Assembly: GCA_964424715.1 (NCBI GenBank)
Contig: CAYRJW010000004.1
Span: forward strand, 1-51,497
Direction: 5' to 3'
Origin: JAMHZE01 sp964424715
GTDB lineage: Bacteria > Pseudomonadota > Alphaproteobacteria > Rickettsiales > UBA8987
Length of the DNA: 51,497 nucleotides
Shown: piece by piece, positions 1 through 8,453 of the stretch
Layout: every line of letters begins with the position of its first letter
Position numbering within the stretch: position 1 is the stretch's first letter
Position numbers and translations under genes: made by a program
The notes under the pieces: model-generated
What the model was told of the DNA's origin: nothing
The model's database searches: none
The model's input: the letters and a program-made list of their open reading frames with translations, nothing else

Positions 1-664
1 CGCCCTCAAAATTCTTGGCAAGCTCGCTTGCGGCGGCGGCCTCAAATAACAGGTCCATTTCTATTTTGGAAGTCTCGGCAACGGTGGAAACAAGCTGGCC
101 GAGTTTCATCCTGCGATATCTCGGGAATTTTTTGTTCACTATCCTGGTGATCCAGTAAAGCAGGTTGATATCCTTGAAGAAGCGGGCCTCTATATTGGGT
201 CTCAGCACTTTTACAGCCACTTCATTACCATCCATATCACGGGCGAAATGAACCTGTGAGATAGATGCAGCAGCGTGAGGCTGCTCATCAAATGTTTTGA
301 ATAACTCAGTGGTTTTTTTGCCGAGTTCTTTTTCGATTATCTGTTTTGCGATAGAGGTAGGGAAGGGTGGTAGCCTGTCCTGAAGGCGGGATAATTCATC
401 GGCCAGATCATCGCCTATCAGGTCTGGTCTTACGGAAAAACACTGGCCCAGCTTAATAAAGGCAGGCCCCAATTCCTGAAATACATGAACCAGCTTCTGG
501 CCATCATTCATTATATAGCAATTCTTGTTTGGCTGCGGGCAGACCACGGAACCCAGCAACTTTGCCAGTGAATGATATTTTGTATTTTCCAGAAAGAAAT
601 AGCATCTGTATTTTGCAAATGTCCTGAAAATATGGAGAGATCTGTTAAGATGTTTTGCAGCCAT
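1..664 (-). CDS. ubiB: UbiB-family atypical kinase (ABC1/ADCK), 3' end outside window
   Basis: The minus-strand reading frame starts with ATG at 664 and runs open for 221 codons to the window edge, so only the N-terminal part is present. I translated it by hand. It contains the family KxGQ motif (LGPAFIKLGQ, near residue 70), the Ala-rich loop that replaces the P-loop (AAASISQVH) and the VAVKV strand with the catalytic-type lysine. UbiB proteins are membrane-associated ATPases needed for ubiquinone synthesis. It starts 11 bases after the ubiE stop, so the two form an ubiE-ubiB operon as in other alphaproteobacteria. Confidence 0.93.
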   Translation of the reverse strand, partial: MAAKHLNRSLHIFRTFAKYRCYFFLENTKYHSLAKLLGSVVCPQPNKNCYIMNDGQKLVHVFQELGPAFIKLGQCFSVRPDLIGDDLADELSRLQDRLPPFPTSIAKQIIEKELGKKTTELFKTFDEQPHAAASISQVHFARDMDGNEVAVKVLRPNIEARFFKDINLLYWITRIVNKKFPRYRRMKLGQLVSTVAETSKIEMDLLFEAAAASELAKNFEG

Positions 665-675
665 AAAATAAATTC

Positions 676-1431
676 TTATCCTTTGAACCCGGTATGGATG
701 GCAACGGTGCCAGCGGTTAGTTTTTTATAATTTACCTGTATCAGGCCAGCCTCTTCTATCATTGCTTTGAAATTATCGGCGGTCGGGAAAGTGCGGATGC
801 TTTCAACCAGATATTTGTATGAGTCCTCATCATTAGCGATGAATTTGCCTATTTTAGGGATGATATTGAAGGAGTAGAGGTCATATATCTTCTTCATCAG
901 CTCATTCTTTACATCCGAGAATTCAAGGCAAATGAACTTGCCGCCGGGCTTCAATACACGAAGGATCTCAGACAGTGCTTTAGGAATATTAGTAACATTC
1001 CTGATACCAAAGGCTATAGTGACGAAATCGAAGGAGTTTTCGGGGTAGGGGATATTCTCGCAATCTATGATGTTAAAATCGAGATATTCATGGAGATTTT
1101 CATCGATTGCACGCTTTTTGGCAATGGAAAGCATTTCCTCATTAACGTCAGATGTTACACATGAAACATTAACATTCTTATTTTTCAGTGATTTAATTAT
1201 AGAAAAACTGATATCTCCGGTCCCTGCAGCCAGATCTAATATGCGATTGCCATCAACGGGTTTGATCTCATTGAGCATTTCCTTCTTCCACCAGCGATGA
1301 AGGCCACCGCTCATAAGATCGTTCATCAGGTCATATTTATTGGCAACGCTGTTAAAAACATCTCTTACCAGACCGCCTTTAATAGCCTCATCAACCTGCC
1401 GGAAACCAAAATTTACCTTACTTTCGCTCAT
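676..1431 (-). CDS. ubiE: Ubiquinone/menaquinone C-methyltransferase
   Basis: This is a class I SAM-dependent methyltransferase of about 251 residues that methylates the benzoquinol ring in ubiquinone synthesis. The SAM-binding motif LDLAAGTGD and the UbiE signature around FDFVTIAFGIRNVTN are clear, and the N-terminus FGFRQV...VRDVFNSVANKYDLMND is typical. The frame could start at 1452 with MKNSIIV, but family members begin close to MSESKVNFGFRQ, so I prefer ATG at 1431. Neither start has a good ribosome binding site. It lies upstream of ubiB and diverges from mutM. Confidence 0.95.
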   Translation of the reverse strand: MSESKVNFGFRQVDEAIKGGLVRDVFNSVANKYDLMNDLMSGGLHRWWKKEMLNEIKPVDGNRILDLAAGTGDISFSIIKSLKNKNVNVSCVTSDVNEEMLSIAKKRAIDENLHEYLDFNIIDCENIPYPENSFDFVTIAFGIRNVTNIPKALSEILRVLKPGGKFICLEFSDVKNELMKKIYDLYSFNIIPKIGKFIANDEDSYKYLVESIRTFPTADNFKAMIEEAGLIQVNYKKLTAGTVAIHTGFKG

Positions 1432-1511
1432 TACGATAATTGAATTTTTCATTTGAGGTGGTATATATAGACAGTTTTTAAGCTTTATAAAAGAAATTTC
1501 CGAATAATTTT

Positions 1512-2333
1512 ATGCCTGAACTTCCTGAAGTAGAAACGGTAAAACGCGGTCTGGAAACGCAGATAGTGGGTAAGGCCATTAAAGAGATATTCACCAGCGA
1601 TAAAAGGCTGAGAATGGAATATCCAAAGAACCTTGCCAGCAGTCTCAAGAACAGGAAAATATTAAAGCTGGACAGAAGATCAAAATACATACTTATCGAG
1701 ATATTTGGCGGGGAAACACTGGTAATTCACCTTGGCATGAGCGGCAGGATATTATTCAAGGAAAAAGCTCACAAGAAGGAGAAGCACGATCATTTCATTG
1801 TTAAATTCACGGATGATACGCAAATAATTTTCAATGACCCTAGGCGCTTTGGCTTGGTCACATTGATAAAGAACGAAGAGATAAACTCTCATAAACTATT
1901 CAAAGACCTTGGCATAGAGCCTCTTACAAAAGGCTTTAACGGTGGTTATCTGCAGAATGTCTTTAAAAATAAGAATTTGCCGATCAAGCAGGCGATAATG
2001 GATAGTCATAATCTGGTGGGAGTTGGGAATATTTATGCTTCTGAAGCGTTGTTCCGCACAAAGATAGACCCAAAGAAGCCTGCCAGCAAGATAGCCAGGA
2101 AAAATCTGGATATGCTTTCGGAAAATATCAAGAAGGTTCTGCTGGAGGCCATAAAATCCGGGGGTTCCACATTACGGGATTATGTGCGGAGCGATGGCGA
2201 TGTGGGGTATTTCCAGCATTCCTTCAAAGTATATGGCAGGGAAAATCAGCCTTGCTTTAGCTGTCAAACTGCCTTAAAAAAAATCGTACAACAGGGAAGA
2301 AGTACATATTTCTGCCCTGAGTGCCAAAAATAA
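1512..2333 (+). CDS. mutM: Formamidopyrimidine-DNA glycosylase (Fpg/MutM)
   Basis: This bifunctional base-excision repair enzyme removes 8-oxoguanine and FaPy lesions and cleaves the AP site. The protein begins MPELPEVE, giving the catalytic Pro and Glu that follow the removed Met. The helix-two-turn-helix motif GVGNIYASEALF is present, and the C-terminus carries a complete zinc finger with Cys248, Cys251, Cys268 and Cys271. At 273 residues it has the usual length. It diverges from ubiE across about 80 bases, a conserved alphaproteobacterial arrangement. Confidence 0.97.
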   Translation: MPELPEVETVKRGLETQIVGKAIKEIFTSDKRLRMEYPKNLASSLKNRKILKLDRRSKYILIEIFGGETLVIHLGMSGRILFKEKAHKKEKHDHFIVKFTDDTQIIFNDPRRFGLVTLIKNEEINSHKLFKDLGIEPLTKGFNGGYLQNVFKNKNLPIKQAIMDSHNLVGVGNIYASEALFRTKIDPKKPASKIARKNLDMLSENIKKVLLEAIKSGGSTLRDYVRSDGDVGYFQHSFKVYGRENQPCFSCQTALKKIVQQGRSTYFCPECQK

Positions 2334-2344
2334 ATAAGATCATC

Positions 2345-2743
2345 ATGACAAAAAAACTTTTGACCGTTCTCGTTTCATTATTAATTATCAGCAACCTTAC
2401 TGCATGCATGGCAGTAAAAAGAGTTGGCGAGGCAATAAATGCACCTAGCACAGGTGGTTTCGTACCTAACCTGCCAGATGTTCCTTTGCCAAGGAATTTC
2501 GTGGTTGATGCTGATACTTCAACATTCTTTGATTCCCCAGAGGGCAGGATAGCCGAGATAAACGCACAGGGTTTCTCTGAAGCAGATGATATTGAGGATT
2601 TCTATACCGACAATATGGATGAATTCGGCTGGCAGAAAATAAGCAGCACCGCTTACAGGAAAGAAGGTGAATTGCTAATGATAAATATTGAGAAGTCTAA
2701 AACGCTTACCAATATAAAATACCAGCTAAGACCTTCTAACTAG
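2345..2743 (+). CDS. Small envelope lipoprotein of unknown function
   Basis: A 132-residue protein with a lipoprotein signal: Lys-rich start, hydrophobic stretch, then lipobox L18-T-A-C21. I chose the ATG at 2345; an upstream ATG at 2321 would add eight residues and overlap mutM by 13 bases. The mature part is Pro-rich at first, then contains GRIAEINAQG and FYTDNMDEFGWQ, a pattern like small alphaproteobacterial envelope lipoproteins. No enzymatic motif is visible. Its TAG stop shares the palindrome CTAG at 2740-2743 with the stop of mdh on the other strand. Confidence 0.75.
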   Translation: MTKKLLTVLVSLLIISNLTACMAVKRVGEAINAPSTGGFVPNLPDVPLPRNFVVDADTSTFFDSPEGRIAEINAQGFSEADDIEDFYTDNMDEFGWQKISSTAYRKEGELLMINIEKSKTLTNIKYQLRPSN

Positions 2744-3687
2744 GCTTTTACTTTACCTACAAGCTCCTGAACTGCGGCGACGGATTTGGTAAAATAATCC
2801 TTTTCGGTCGCATCCAGTTCTATCTCGATTATCTTCTCAACACCGTTCTTGCCGATAACTACCGGAACACCGATATATAAGCCTTTTACGCCATACTGGC
2901 CGTTAAGATATGCGGCGCAGGGCAGCACACGTTTTTTATCTTTTATGTAGCTTTCTGCCATTGCTATAGCGGCGGATGCCGGGGCGTAGAATGCCGAGCC
3001 GGTTTTAAGCAGGCCAACTATCTCAGCGCCGCCATCGCGTGTGCGTTGAACTATTTTATCCAGACGTTCCTGTGTGGTCCAGCCCATTTTGATAAGGTCT
3101 GGCAATGGTATGCCGGCAACGGTGGAATAACGGACAGAAGGTACCATAGTATCGCCATGGCCGCCAAGTACGAAAGCGGTTATATCTTCAACCGAAACTT
3201 TGAATTCTTCAGCAAGGAAATATCTGAAACGCGCAGAATCAAGAACGCCTGCCATGCCCACAACTTTCTCAGGTTTAAAGCCGGTCTTTTGCTGCATCAG
3301 GCCAACCATAGCATCGAGCGGATTGGTTATGACTATTACGAATGCGTCAGGGGCATTATTTTTTATACCTTCTGCTACCTGTGATATTATCTTGGCATTT
3401 ATTTCGATAAGATCATCGCGGCTCATGCCCGGTTTTCTTGGAACGCCGGCGGTTACGATGATAACATCGCTGCCTGCAATGTCTTTATAGTCATTAGAGC
3501 CTTTAAGGTTGGAATCAAAGCCTTCAACCGGGGAGCTCTGGATAAGATCAAGCGCCTTGCCCTGTGGGATGCCTTCGTTGATATCATATAGTACAACATC
3601 GCCCAGTTCCTTAAGGCCGATAAGGTGAGCCAGTGTTCCGCCGATATTGCCGGCGCCTATAAGTGCTATTTTATTTCGTTTTGCCAT
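2740..3687 (-). CDS. mdh: Malate dehydrogenase (LDH-like type)
   Basis: NAD-dependent oxidation of malate to oxaloacetate in the TCA cycle. The N-terminus KIALIGAGNIGGTLAH is the Rossmann GxGxxG motif, GVPRKPGMSRDDL forms the substrate loop with the conserved Arg residues, and LGGHGDTMVP holds the catalytic His. The longer frame from 3717 would add MFKQQFRVNI; I prefer ATG at 3687 (MAKRNKIALIG, 315 residues) because it matches family starts and has AGGG upstream. A good promoter lies just upstream (3717-3745). Confidence 0.96.
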   Translation of the reverse strand: MAKRNKIALIGAGNIGGTLAHLIGLKELGDVVLYDINEGIPQGKALDLIQSSPVEGFDSNLKGSNDYKDIAGSDVIIVTAGVPRKPGMSRDDLIEINAKIISQVAEGIKNNAPDAFVIVITNPLDAMVGLMQQKTGFKPEKVVGMAGVLDSARFRYFLAEEFKVSVEDITAFVLGGHGDTMVPSVRYSTVAGIPLPDLIKMGWTTQERLDKIVQRTRDGGAEIVGLLKTGSAFYAPASAAIAMAESYIKDKKRVLPCAAYLNGQYGVKGLYIGVPVVIGKNGVEKIIEIELDATEKDYFTKSVAAVQELVGKVKA

Positions 3688-3716
3688 GATGTTAACCCTG
3701 AATTGTTGTTTAAACA

Positions 3717-3745
3717 CTTATAAGGCTACATATATGTTATTGCAA
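3717..3745 (-). promoter_or_regulatory. Predicted sigma70-type promoter of mdh
   Basis: On the minus strand TTGCAA (3740-3745) is followed by 17 bases and TATAAG (3717-3722), about 30 bases before the mdh start. TTGCAA is its own reverse complement, so the same hexamer can also be read as a -35 towards pstS, with a weak TAATGG 17 bases away on the plus strand. The mdh reading is reasonable; the pstS one is weak. Confidence 0.5.
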
Positions 3746-3813
3746 GTATATAGAAAAGCTGGTAATGGGGGCTTGCCCAACAATGGGACCTAAACCTTAA
3801 AAGGATATTAGTT

Positions 3814-4830
3814 ATGTCAAAATCTCTTATAAAAATACTTACACTTACGACAATATTTTTTGCCTCACAGCAGGCAGAAGCGCGTGACCAGATCAGAATA
3901 GTGGGTTCTTCAACTGTATATCCTTTCGCAACAGTAGTTGCTGAAGAATATGGCACGAAGAACGATTTCAGAACGCCTATAGTTGAATCTACCGGTACGG
4001 GTGGAGGTTTCAAATTATTCTGCAGCGGCGTTGGTGAACAGTTTCCTGATATAGCGAACGCATCAAGGAAGATAAAAGACTCCGAGCTTGATCTGTGCAA
4101 GGCAAACGGCGTTAACAACCCTATCGAAGTTAAGATTGGCTTTGACGGTATCGTTCTTGCGAACGCTATAACCGGCAGCAAATATGATCTTACCAAGAAA
4201 GAGATATTCCTGGCCCTTGCCAAGAAAGTTCCTCAGAACGGTGTTCTGGTTGATAACCCATACAAGAACTGGAACGAGATAGACCCTAAACTTCCTGCGA
4301 AGAAGATCGAAGTATATGGTCCTCCTCCAACTTCCGGCACGCGTGATGCATTTGCTGAGATAGTTATGGATGGAGTTTGCCCTTCAATACCTGAATTCGC
4401 AAAAGAATTCCCGGATGCGGAAGTTCTTAAAAAACAATGCCAGGTCCTTCGTGAAGATGGCGTTTACATCGAATCAGGCGAGAATGATAATCTTATTGTA
4501 CAGAAGCTGAAGAACAATCCTGATGCGCTTGGTATCTTCGGATACAGCTATCTTGAAGAGAACCGCTCAGTCCTTCAGGGCTCTCATGTTGATGGCGTTG
4601 AACCGGCGTTTGAGAACATAGCTTCTGCTAAATATGGCGTGTCACGCTCACTATATATATATGCCAAAGCTGAACATATAGCTGTTATAAACGGCCTTAA
4701 GGAATATCTGAAAGAGTTCGTAAGTGATGAAGCCATCGGCGAAGAAGGTTATGTTATTGCCAAAGGCCTTATCCCTCTTAAGAAAGAAGAAAGGGATGCC
4801 CAAAGAGCTGTAGTTGCTGCGATAAAATAA
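3814..4830 (+). CDS. pstS: Phosphate ABC transporter substrate-binding protein (PstS family)
   Basis: Periplasmic phosphate-binding protein of 338 residues. Residues 1-23 form a Sec signal peptide ending QAEA. The mature protein begins RDQIRIVGSSTVYPF, and the phosphate-binding segments STGTGGGFKLFC and PTSGTRDAF follow. AAAGGAT upstream is a good ribosome binding site. No pstC, pstA, pstB or phoU lies beside it, so it stands alone and is closed by a strong terminator. The rest of the transporter must be elsewhere. Confidence 0.93.
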   Translation: MSKSLIKILTLTTIFFASQQAEARDQIRIVGSSTVYPFATVVAEEYGTKNDFRTPIVESTGTGGGFKLFCSGVGEQFPDIANASRKIKDSELDLCKANGVNNPIEVKIGFDGIVLANAITGSKYDLTKKEIFLALAKKVPQNGVLVDNPYKNWNEIDPKLPAKKIEVYGPPPTSGTRDAFAEIVMDGVCPSIPEFAKEFPDAEVLKKQCQVLREDGVYIESGENDNLIVQKLKNNPDALGIFGYSYLEENRSVLQGSHVDGVEPAFENIASAKYGVSRSLYIYAKAEHIAVINGLKEYLKEFVSDEAIGEEGYVIAKGLIPLKKEERDAQRAVVAAIK

Positions 4831-4857
4831 TTGCGGTAATTAAGTAATGAATATGAG

Positions 4858-4896
4858 CCCTTCTCTCCGCGTAAGCGGGGGGAAGGGTTTTTTATT
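4858..4896 (+). terminator. Rho-independent terminator of pstS
   Basis: A perfect 13-bp stem (counting G-U pairs), CCCTTCTCTCCGC and GCGGGGGGAAGGG, closes a GTAA tetraloop and is followed by TTTTTTATTT. It lies 28 bases after the pstS stop. It is the strongest terminator in the window, and an N run follows at once. Confidence 0.9.
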
Positions 4897-4902
4897 TGCA
4901 GG

Positions 4903-4912
4903 NNNNNNNNNN
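4903..4912. other. Assembly gap (10 N) between pstS terminator and def
   Basis: Ten N follow the pstS terminator. No gene is interrupted: pstS ends before it and def ends 12 bases after it. The GC-rich terminator hairpin next to it may have broken the assembly. Confidence 0.95.
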
Positions 4913-4924
4913 AAAATAAATAGA

Positions 4925-5476
4925 TTATTCAGCGTTACGCTTCTTGAATTTTTCAAGCTTGCGCATGATGTAATCGCGCTTCATTTTGGAGACATGTTCA
5001 ACGAAGGTTATACCGTTCAAATGGTCTATCTCGTGTTGTACGCACACAGAGGCAAGGTTCTCAAATGCCATTTCGCGTTCGGTGCCGTAATAATCGGTGA
5101 ATTTTACTCGTACCCTTCTAGGACGCTCGACCGAGGCAAACTGGGCAGGGAATGAAAGACAGCCTTCCTCAAAAACATATTTCTCATCGGACTTCCAGAC
5201 TATTTCCGGGTTGATGATGAATAATGGATCAGGCTCGGCATCAGGATCATGTGTGCCATCATATCTTATGGAGCCCTGCGCAATATCCATTACCAGAATG
5301 CGCTTATGCACACCTACCTGTACTGCAGCTAAACCGAGGCCGTTGGAAGCATACATGGTCTCCAGCAGGTCATCCATGAATTTTTTGAGATCATTATTCA
5401 TTTCCTCAGGCGCAACGGGAGAGGAGACTTTCTTAAGCCTTGGGTCCGGCGCTATTATTAGAGGTAGAACTGCCAT
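4925..5476 (-). CDS. def: Peptide deformylase
   Basis: Metal-dependent removal of the N-formyl group from new proteins. All three family motifs are intact: GLGLAAVQ (residues 46-53), EGCLS with the metal-binding Cys, and QHEIDH with the two metal-binding His and catalytic Glu. Length 183 residues is normal. It starts two bases after the parC stop, so it is probably the last gene of the dgt-recO-parC-def unit. Confidence 0.97.
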   Translation of the reverse strand: MAVLPLIIAPDPRLKKVSSPVAPEEMNNDLKKFMDDLLETMYASNGLGLAAVQVGVHKRILVMDIAQGSIRYDGTHDPDAEPDPLFIINPEIVWKSDEKYVFEEGCLSFPAQFASVERPRRVRVKFTDYYGTEREMAFENLASVCVQHEIDHLNGITFVEHVSKMKRDYIMRKLEKFKKRNAE

Positions 5477-5478
5477 TT

Positions 5479-7693
5479 CTATTCAAATTTATTAGTTCGA
5501 GAAATATTCTGCGGGGCGGATTTACCTTTTGCTCCACGGATGCTTGTCCAAGTAGTAAGGTCTTTCAGATCGTGGGCTTTTGTGCCGTTCTTCCATTTTA
5601 GACCATCTGCAAGGTTGAATATTTTAATATCGGTGAGGTTACCATCCTTGAATTTCTGTAACGCTACGCCCTGACCTTTTTTCATTACCGGAATGGCATT
5701 TACAGGGAAAACCAGCATCATCCTGTTATCGCCGATGGTTGCTATGTGGGTGCCATTTACTTTCAAACATTTAAGGGCCTTTTCATTCTCGCCTAAATTC
5801 AGCACCTGTTTACCGGCCTTGGTTTGCGCCAGTACATCTGCGGCATCCACTATAAAGCCCTTGCCTTTGCTTGAGGCCACCAGGAATTTTGCGCCCTCTT
5901 CATTTATCTCAATATCCAGTATGTCTTCTGATTCATTCAGCTCCAGCACCAAACGGATAGGGTCACCAAAACCTTTACCACCCGGTATCTTATCGGCGCC
6001 GATAGTATAGAACCTGCCGGATGAGGTGAATACCAGAACCTTATCGGTGGTCTGCGCTTTCAGCAGGAATTTTTCATTATCGCCTTCTTTATATTTGATA
6101 GAGGAAGTATCAATGGAGTGCCCTTTGAACGCCCTTATCCAGCCCTGTTCGGACATTGCGATGGTAAGCGGTTCTTTCTCGATGAAGGCATCAATTGATA
6201 TTACGGTATTGGAAACCTGCTTGTGCGTTATCTGGGTTCTGCGTTTGCCGAGTTTAGTCTTTTTGCTGAATGTATCGCGGACAAGTTTTATCTGGTTGCC
6301 GATCTCTTTCTTCATTAATTTCTCATCAGCCAGAAGCTCTTTCAAAGCTTTTTTCTCATCCATCAAGGCTTTATTCTCTTTCCTTATCTCCATTTCCTCA
6401 AGCTTTTTAAGGCTGCGCAGGCGGGTGTTTAATATAGCTTCCACCTGATTTTTGGTGAGGTCGAATTTCTTCATCATTACTGCAGCCGGATCATCTTCCT
6501 CGCGGATTATCTNNNNNNNNNNNNNNAACCAGCAAGCCGCCGAGTATCTCAAGCCTGTTCTCTATCTTTTCAAGGCGGTAAGTACTTTTGCGAACCAGAA
6601 CCTCTTTGCGATGCTCAAGGAATTGCTCAAGGACCTCTTTCACACTCATAACTTTCGGGATGCCGTTCTTATCAAGCGCATTCAGGTTCAGGCTATATTT
6701 TATCTCCAGATCGCAGACTCGGAAAAGTGATTCCATCAATATTTTAGGATCAACATTCCGGTTCTTAGGCTCCAGCACAACGCGGATATTCTCTGCCGAT
6801 TCATCGCGCAGATTGCCAAGCAGCGGGGTTTTCTTGTTCTCAAGATTATCCGCCATTCTCTCAAGCAGGCGGGATTTCTGCACCTGATATGGTATCTCGT
6901 AAACTATTATCTGATATTGATTATGCGACAGCTCTTCAACCTTCCATTTAGAACGCACACGGAAAGAGCCGCGGCCGGTATCATAAGCGGTCAGAATGTT
7001 CTCGCGCGGTTCCATTATCTCGCCGCCGGTCGGGAAATCCGGGCCTTGTATGAATTCAAGAAGTTCGGCAGTGGTGCTGCTTTGTTTCTTTAATAATTGC
7101 AGGGCTGCATCGCATATCTCTTCAACATTATGCGGTGGTATGGAAGTTGCCATACCAACTGCGATACCTTCCGAGCCATTGGCCAGCAGGTTCGGGAAAT
7201 TAGCAGGAAGAACAACAGGCTCCTCATCCTGATTATCGTAAGTAGGGCGGAAATCAACGGTGTTTTCGCCGATATCCTGAAGCATCAATATCGCAACCTC
7301 GGTCATGCGGGCTTCGGTATAACGCATCGCGGCCGGGTTATCACCATCGACAGAGCCGAAATTGCCCTGGCCATCAACCAGCGGATAACGCACCGAAAAA
7401 TCCTGCGCAAGACGGACAAGTGCATCATATACCGCAACATCGCCGTGCGGGTGGTATTTACCTATTACATCACCCACAACACGGGCGCATTTCTTGAATC
7501 CGGAATCCGGATCAAGTTTTAACTGGTGCATGGCCCATAGCAGGCGGCGGTGAACCGGTTTAAGGCCATCGCGGACATCAGGCAGTGAACGGGAGGTGAT
7601 GGTTGAAAGCGCATAGGCGAGATATTTCTCGCTAAGCACTTCCCTGAAGTTGGTGGTCTCTATTTTCTCGGTCTTCGTTACGTTTTTCGACAT
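5479..7693 (-). CDS. parC: DNA topoisomerase IV subunit A (interrupted by an assembly gap)
   Basis: Breakage-reunion subunit of topoisomerase IV. The N-terminal part (7693-6527) has the winged-helix and DNA gate region with the active-site Tyr125 in AMRYTE, and a quinolone region reading YHPHGDVAVYDAL. The C-terminal part (6512-5479) has IIREEDDPAAVMMKKFDLT and the beta-pinwheel domain. The spacing and GFKKCARVVGDVIGKYHPHGD fit ParC rather than GyrA. Fourteen N at 6513-6526 shift the frame. Family comparison suggests about ten residues are missing, so the true gap is nearer 28-31 bases and the protein about 743 residues. The frame change is an assembly effect, not a mutation. The 5' end overlaps recO by 62 bases. 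Confidence 0.93.
6513..6526. other. Assembly gap (14 N) inside parC
   Basis: The coding frame upstream (ending GGLLV) and downstream (starting IIREED) differ by one. A true length equal to 1 modulo 3 would restore parC. The N count does not satisfy this, so it is not the real size. Confidence 0.95.
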
Positions 7694-8453
7694 TGGATAA
7701 TCTGTTTATCTCGTTTCTGAACTGGGCGCATGGGGAGGGGATACGGGCAAGATTTTCGGCGAAGAAATGTTTCGCCAGGAAATATCTTGTTATCTCCAGA
7801 CCTGCGATAATATCATTCAGTTCAGGTTCCTGTGCCACCATATGGTGTGCAACGCTTTGGTTTTCGCCTATTTCGGCTGGATTGGCAAGAAAAAAATCCG
7901 GAATTTTGAAAAGCCGGGATTTATAGGCATCGCCTATTTCGCGCGATACTGCAGAGCCGGTCTTCGGGGAAATATAGGTTATATTATCCTGTGTTCCGGT
8001 AACAGCACATGTACTCATATCTATGCCAAAACCGGTCTTTTCAAGGATGGATAGCTCCAGCAATACATAATTATTAAGCCAGTTATTATCTGCCATTTGG
8101 TTCAGGTAATCCATAAAATTATCATATATATCAGCATAAACCTCGCGTTCTGGCAGCAATACATCTATCAACGATGCGATTGAGGAAATACTCAATATCT
8201 TCTGATAATCGGAGAAATTCAGCAGGGAATAGGCTTTCTCAAGCGATATGGTAAAATTGCCTAAATGTTCCGAAAGCCGGGCTGACCATATAAAATGCAC
8301 TAAATTACCACTTTGCAGGGTGGAATTATGGCGCTTCTGGCCTTTCATCAGGCCTTTTACCACGCCATGATCGCGGCTTAATATCTTCACCACCATCGCG
8401 GTATCGCCGAATTTATAGCTGGATATTATTATGCCGTAATCTTCTATTTTCAT
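7632..8453 (-). CDS. recO: DNA repair protein RecO
   Basis: RecO helps RecR load RecA at gaps. The 273-residue protein starts with the OB-fold region (YGIIISSYKFGDTAMVVKILSRDHGVVKGLMKG), followed by the helical domain. The last 20 or so residues are very charged (VEKRNEDRENRD) and lie entirely in the 62-base overlap with parC. They look like an extension past the usual end near NEINRL. The start overlaps the dgt stop by four bases (ATGA). Confidence 0.9.
   Translation of the reverse strand: MKIEDYGIIISSYKFGDTAMVVKILSRDHGVVKGLMKGQKRHNSTLQSGNLVHFIWSARLSEHLGNFTISLEKAYSLLNFSDYQKILSISSIASLIDVLLPEREVYADIYDNFMDYLNQMADNNWLNNYVLLELSILEKTGFGIDMSTCAVTGTQDNITYISPKTGSAVSREIGDAYKSRLFKIPDFFLANPAEIGENQSVAHHMVAQEPELNDIIAGLEITRYFLAKHFFAENLARIPSPCAQFRNEINRLSNVEKRNEDRENRDHQLQGSA

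Noticed and set aside
1067..1300. Plus-strand open frame opposite ubiE
   Set aside because: It lies wholly within ubiE in another frame, has no ribosome site and no protein-like features. Many similar antisense frames in the window were dropped for the same reason.
6491..7693. parC read as two separate genes with a frameshift mutation
   Set aside because: The frame change coincides exactly with the N run, and family comparison explains the missing residues, so it is an assembly effect.
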